Assembly: GCF_047601505.1 (NCBI RefSeq) | Contig: NZ_JASGJD010000001.1 | Span: forward strand, 2,170,001 to 2,234,000 | Origin: Cloacibacterium sp047601505 | Lineage (GTDB): Bacteria; Bacteroidota; Bacteroidia; Flavobacteriales; Weeksellaceae | DNA: 64,000 bases | Direction of reading: 5' to 3' | Part shown: one piece after another, positions 60,848 to 64,000 of the stretch | How positions within the stretch are numbered: position 1 is the stretch's first letter | Layout of the letters: every line of letters begins with the position of its first letter | Made by a program: the position numbers and the translations under genes | The notes under the pieces: generated by a model | Told to the model about the DNA's origin: nothing | The model's input: the letters and a program-made list of their open reading frames with translations, nothing else | Databases searched by the model: none

Positions 60848-61198
60848 ATGGCTATTATAATAACAGACGAATGTATCAATTGCGGTGCTTGCGAACCAGA
60901 ATGTCCAAATAACGCAATCTATGAAGGAGCTGTAGATTGGAAAGCTTCCGAAGGAACCGTATTAAAAGGTACAGTTACTCTAAAATCAGGTTTAACTATT
61001 GATGCTAATGCAGCTCAACAACCTGTAAGTGATGATGTTTATTACATTGTACCCGATAAGTGTACCGAATGTAAAGGCTTCCACGAAGAGCCTCAATGTG
61101 CTGCAGTATGTCCTGTAGATTGTTGTGTACCAGACGATGACCACGTAGAAACGGATACGGAATTATTAAGTAAAAAAGCATTTTTACACGGAGAATAA
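60848..61198 (+). CDS. Dicluster 4Fe-4S ferredoxin
   Basis: The product has 116 residues. Cluster one uses Cys9, Cys12, Cys15 and Cys19 (ECINCGACEPECPNNAIYEG). Cluster two uses Cys72, Cys75, Cys84 and Cys88 (CTECKGFHEEPQCAAVCP). Cys92 and Cys93 are extra. The long C-x8-C loop is the Alv-type spacing. An insert of about 40 residues (28-68) separates the clusters, with a beta-hairpin-like GTVLKGTVTLKSGLTI. It carries low-potential electrons, possibly to the acyl-CoA reductase side. It has its own terminator. Confidence 0.93.
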   Translation: MAIIITDECINCGACEPECPNNAIYEGAVDWKASEGTVLKGTVTLKSGLTIDANAAQQPVSDDVYYIVPDKCTECKGFHEEPQCAAVCPVDCCVPDDDHVETDTELLSKKAFLHGE

Positions 61199-61202
61199 AC
61201 CC

Positions 61203-61231
61203 AAAAATCCTGTTCTAAGAGCGGGATTTTT
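61203..61231 (+). terminator. Intrinsic terminator of the ferredoxin gene
   Basis: AAAAATCCTG/CGGGATTTTT (61203-61212 and 61222-61231, one G-T pair) with a 9-nt loop ends in a T-run. Confidence 0.78.
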
Positions 61232-61264
61232 AATTATAAATCACAATTATAGAATTTAGAAAAT

Positions 61265-62320
61265 ATGAAGAAACACAATTTCAGTGCTGGACCAAGCATT
61301 TTACCACAAGAAGTTTTCGAAAAAGCATCTCAGGCAGTATTAGATTTCAACGGAATGGGATTATCCATTTTAGAAATCTCGCACAGAAGCAAAGAATTTG
61401 TTGCGGTAATGGAAGAAGCAAGAGCTTTGGTAAAGAAACTGATGAAATTAGGTGATGATTACGAAGTACTTTTCTTGCAAGGAGGTGCTAGTTTACAATT
61501 TGTAATGGCTCCTAATAATTTAATGAAAGAAGGCGGAAAAGCAGCATATTTGGATTCTGGAAGTTGGGCTGCAGCTGCCATAAAAGAAGGAAAAAAATTC
61601 GGGACGGTAGATGTAGTAGGTTCTTCTAAAGAAGAAAAATATTCTTTCATTCCAAAAGATTATACAGTAGGTGCTGAATACGATTTTTTCCACTGCACTT
61701 CTAATAATACCATTTATGGCACGCAAATGAAAGAATTTCCTAAAACGGAAGTTCCTATTGTTTGCGACATGAGTTCTGATATTTTCTCCAGAGTAATAGA
61801 TTTTTCTCAATTTGGGATTATTTACGCAGGAGCTCAAAAAAATATGGGACCTTCTGGCGCTACTCTAGTTGTAATAAAAAAAGATATTTTAGGAAAAACA
61901 GGAAGAAACATCCCTTCATATTTAGATTATTCTCTTCACATTGCTAAAGAATCTATGTTTAATACACCACCAGTTTTTGCAGTGTATTGTTCTTTGCTTA
62001 CTCTTCAATGGATTGAAAACAATGGAGGAATTGAAGCTGCCGAAGAAAGAAATAACGCCAAAGCAAAACTTCTTTATGATGAAATAGACCACAATCCTAA
62101 TTTTGAATGTTTCTCTGTTCCAGAAGATAGAAGCACTATGAATGTTTCTTTCTACTTGACAGACGAATCTAAAAAAGAACAATTTGATGCCACTTGGAAA
62201 GCAGCAGGAATTAGTGGCTTAAACGGACACAGAAGTCTAGGAGGTTACAGAGCAAGTATTTACAACGCAATGCCAATAGAAAGCGTTCAGGTACTTGTAG
62301 ATGTAATGAAATCAATATAA
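61265..62320 (+). CDS. serC: Phosphoserine aminotransferase
   Basis: The product has 351 residues. It converts 3-phosphohydroxypyruvate to phosphoserine, the second step of serine synthesis (and a step of pyridoxine synthesis). NFSAGPSILPQEV, EISHRSKEF, LQGGASLQF, CDMSSDIFSRVID and the PLP lysine Lys192 (GAQKNMGPSG) are all family motifs, with NGHRSLGGYRASIYNA at the end. The next gene is a serA homologue, separated by an unusual long hairpin without a T-run. Confidence 0.96.
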   Translation: MKKHNFSAGPSILPQEVFEKASQAVLDFNGMGLSILEISHRSKEFVAVMEEARALVKKLMKLGDDYEVLFLQGGASLQFVMAPNNLMKEGGKAAYLDSGSWAAAAIKEGKKFGTVDVVGSSKEEKYSFIPKDYTVGAEYDFFHCTSNNTIYGTQMKEFPKTEVPIVCDMSSDIFSRVIDFSQFGIIYAGAQKNMGPSGATLVVIKKDILGKTGRNIPSYLDYSLHIAKESMFNTPPVFAVYCSLLTLQWIENNGGIEAAEERNNAKAKLLYDEIDHNPNFECFSVPEDRSTMNVSFYLTDESKKEQFDATWKAAGISGLNGHRSLGGYRASIYNAMPIESVQVLVDVMKSI

Positions 62321-62323
62321 TAA

Positions 62324-62362
62324 AATTGGGATATTAGGTAAAAAAAATCTAATATCCCAATT
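62324..62362 (+). other. Long hairpin between serC and serA
   Basis: AATTGGGATATTA (62324-62336) pairs with 62350-62362, extended by two inner pairs. The loop is A-rich. No T-run follows, so simple intrinsic termination is unlikely; differential stability or processing of the serC-serA transcript is an alternative. Confidence 0.6.
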
Positions 62363-62399
62363 AAAATAAATACTAAAAACCAAGTTGCCTCAAAAAAGC

Positions 62400-63365
62400 A
62401 TGAAAATATTAGCAAATGACGGAATTTCAACTTCGGGCGAGAATCTTTTAAAAGAAGCTGGACTAGAAATTTTGGACAATAGAGTTTCCCAAGAACATCT
62501 TATCAATTTTATCAATGAAAACAATGTGGACGTTTTATTGGTAAAAAATGCTACTGCAATTAATAATGAAATTATCGATTCTTGTAAAAGCCTTAAAATT
62601 ATAGGAAAAGCAGGCATTACAATGGATAATATAGCCGTAGATCATGCTATAGAAAAAGGATTGTTTGTAATTTCGACGCCCAATTCTTATTCTAAAGCAA
62701 TTTCTGAGATGGCATTTGCACATTTTCTAACCTTAGCAAGACACCTTCACGATTCTAACAGATTAATGCCTCTAGAAGGAGATTCTAAATTTAATTTGTT
62801 AAAAAAATCATATCAAAATGCTACCGAACTTCATGGTAAAACTCTTGGTGTGATTGGGATGGACAATAATGCTCTGGAAGTTATTAAAACGGGTATTTCT
62901 TTAGGAATGAATCTATTAGCTTATAGCAAAAATCCTAAAACCGAAAATGTAACTTTAGAGTTTTTTGATGGTCAAAAACTTGTTTTTGAAATAAAATCTG
63001 TTAAATTTGGAGAAATTTTAGAAAATTCAGACTTTATAAGTGTAATCTGTAATGAAGAAAATAGCTACATTTTAGATTCTGAACAATTCGAAATGATGAA
63101 AGATGGTGCTTATCTTGTAAATTTTGCAAAAGGCGCTGTAAACGAAGTATCTCTGGTAGAATATCTAGAAAACAAAAAAATAGCAGGCGCTGCTTTGGAT
63201 GTTTTCGAATTAGAGCCAAAGCCAGACATACAGGTTCTTATGAATCCTTCGTTGTCATTATCTCCTAATGTAGCATCTGTAACTACAGACGCTCAGGAAA
63301 AAACAGGTAAAGAATTAGCAGAACAAATTATTAAAATAAGTAGAGAATATTATGCCCACATTTAA
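62400..63365 (+). CDS. serA: 3-phosphoglycerate dehydrogenase homologue with degenerate active site
   Basis: The product has 321 residues from ATG at 62400; the TTG 15 nt upstream is not needed. It follows serC and aligns with flavobacterial SerA over its length (MKILANDGISTSG, HDSNRLMPLEGDS, GAALDVFELEP, LMNPSLSLSP). But the NAD-binding glycines are GVIGMDNNAL at 150-159 in place of GVIGFGRIG. The catalytic Arg is Lys244 (NFAKGAVNE), and the catalytic His is Asn290 (SPNVAS). I infer that it has little or no dehydrogenase activity, or a new role. It overlaps the next gene by 14 nt. Confidence 0.85.
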   Translation: MKILANDGISTSGENLLKEAGLEILDNRVSQEHLINFINENNVDVLLVKNATAINNEIIDSCKSLKIIGKAGITMDNIAVDHAIEKGLFVISTPNSYSKAISEMAFAHFLTLARHLHDSNRLMPLEGDSKFNLLKKSYQNATELHGKTLGVIGMDNNALEVIKTGISLGMNLLAYSKNPKTENVTLEFFDGQKLVFEIKSVKFGEILENSDFISVICNEENSYILDSEQFEMMKDGAYLVNFAKGAVNEVSLVEYLENKKIAGAALDVFELEPKPDIQVLMNPSLSLSPNVASVTTDAQEKTGKELAEQIIKISREYYAHI

Positions 63366-64000
63366 ACCATTTAGAGGAGTAAGACCTCATAATGATTTTG
63401 TTGATGTTTTTCCTACACATCCTATTGAGAATTTTTCTCAGGAAGAAATTAACAAAAAAGCAGCAGAAGACTCGTCTTACATTCAAATGTTAAAACCATA
63501 TCTGTGCAGCAAATCTAAAGACGTAGATCGTAACTTACGAAAAGTAAGAACCAATTACGAAGAAATGTTAGCAGAAAACAAGTTAGTACAAGATTCTTCT
63601 AGCTATTACCTTTACGAGCAAATCTTACCCAACAAAACCATTTTTAGAGGATTATTAGGATTAATCAGTATTGATGATTTCAGAGATGGCAAAATTAAAA
63701 GACACGAAGCCGCTCTTAAAAACAAATACGAAAAATTTACCCATTATCTGGAAAAAGTACATCTTCATGCAGAACCGCTTCTTCTTACCTATCAGTCTAG
63801 CCCAAAGGTAGAATTGCTGATGAACCACGAAGAAAAAAACGTTCCTATTATCAATTATACCGATGAGCGAGGTATAAGACATAAAGTGTGGAGAATAGAC
63901 AACAGATTAAAACTTCAACAATTTAAAGAAGTTCTAGACCAGATTGAAACTTTCTATTTAGCAGACGGAAATCACAGAATAGATTCTTCTTCTCAATATG
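63352..64000 (+). CDS. DUF1015 family protein, N-terminal part (runs off the window)
   Basis: 216 codons are visible from ATG at 63352 to the window edge, with no stop reached. PTFKPFRGVRPHNDF, YLYEQILPNKTIFRGLLGLI, KIKRHEAAL and LMNHEEKNVPIINYTDERG are the DUF1015 pattern. The typical ADGHHR motif reads LADGNHRIDS here, so one His is Asn. The gene overlaps serA by 14 nt, as in related genomes where DUF1015 follows serA. The family is predicted to act on amino acids or small acids, but its activity is unknown. Confidence 0.88.
   Translation, partial: MPTFKPFRGVRPHNDFVDVFPTHPIENFSQEEINKKAAEDSSYIQMLKPYLCSKSKDVDRNLRKVRTNYEEMLAENKLVQDSSSYYLYEQILPNKTIFRGLLGLISIDDFRDGKIKRHEAALKNKYEKFTHYLEKVHLHAEPLLLTYQSSPKVELLMNHEEKNVPIINYTDERGIRHKVWRIDNRLKLQQFKEVLDQIETFYLADGNHRIDSSSQY

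Noticed and set aside
1..64000. tRNA, rRNA, CRISPR, insertion sequences, prophage, toxin-antitoxin modules
   Set aside because: I looked for cloverleaf-like sequences, regularly spaced repeats, transposase or integrase motifs and short paired genes, and found none.

Overview
The window comes from an AT-rich member of the Flavobacteriia, most likely the Weeksellaceae (Chryseobacterium or Cloacibacterium relatives). The evidence is the short RpoD/SigA of 288 residues without region 1.1, the many promoters with a Bacteroidota-type -7 box TAnnTTTG, membrane-tethered TPR/LuxR and propeller-kinase regulators, and DUF4286, DUF486, DUF421 and DUF1015 genes in a flavobacterial chromosomal setting. I see no tRNA, rRNA, CRISPR array, insertion sequence or prophage. 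Most transcription units end in clear hairpins, many shared by convergent genes.

Layout. Positions 1-24019 are housekeeping and accessory chromosome: a partial gamma-glutamylcyclotransferase-like gene, a DUF421 membrane protein, a GNAT acetyltransferase, a HAD phosphatase, mgsA, a 2-Cys peroxiredoxin, a class I aminotransferase, rsmG with an AddB-like nuclease gene, a glutaryl-CoA-dehydrogenase-like enzyme, a Tat-exported HisC-like aminotransferase, an S9 peptidase, DoxX, era, a methyltransferase, map, a small HAD protein, a two-component pair and gpmI. Positions 24718-42279 form one long plus-strand exopolysaccharide/capsule locus. It runs from an initiating sugar-phosphate transferase and a Wzc-type tyrosine kinase through GDP-fucose synthesis (fcl, gmd), a flippase, two acetyltransferases, five glycosyltransferases, a polymerase-like protein, WcaF and a GT2 enzyme to a Wza-like export lipoprotein. 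A SUI1/YciH gene closes the run. The cassette between gmd and wza looks more AT-rich than its ends and is probably the strain-specific part. A near-consensus promoter (24664-24694) sits just before the first gene, after a 600-bp gene-free leader.

Positions 42766-64000 return to housekeeping: a nucleoside phosphorylase, a TPR-LuxR regulator, tag, fabI, an M28 peptidase, a threonine aldolase, rpoD, rpe, ndk, a DtxR-type regulator, a TPR protein, gyrA, DUF4286, a Bax1-I protein, an aldose-epimerase-like protein, a LuxC-like acyl-CoA reductase, a ferredoxin, serC, a serA homologue and a truncated DUF1015 gene.

The observations most worth checking are: (1) a DUF486 gene broken by a single in-frame amber codon where the family has Gln (57406-57408), with the rest of the protein intact beyond it; (2) a SerA homologue next to serC that keeps full length but has lost the Rossmann glycines, the catalytic Arg and the catalytic His; (3) two overlapping divergent promoters at 52100-52136, one for ndk and one for a short terminated transcript that could encode a membrane peptide of about 30 residues; (4) orphan terminators upstream of fabI, after the nucleoside phosphorylase and in a 600-bp gap, which suggest small unannotated transcripts; (5) a double perfect hairpin between fcl and gmd that resembles a dispersed repeat.
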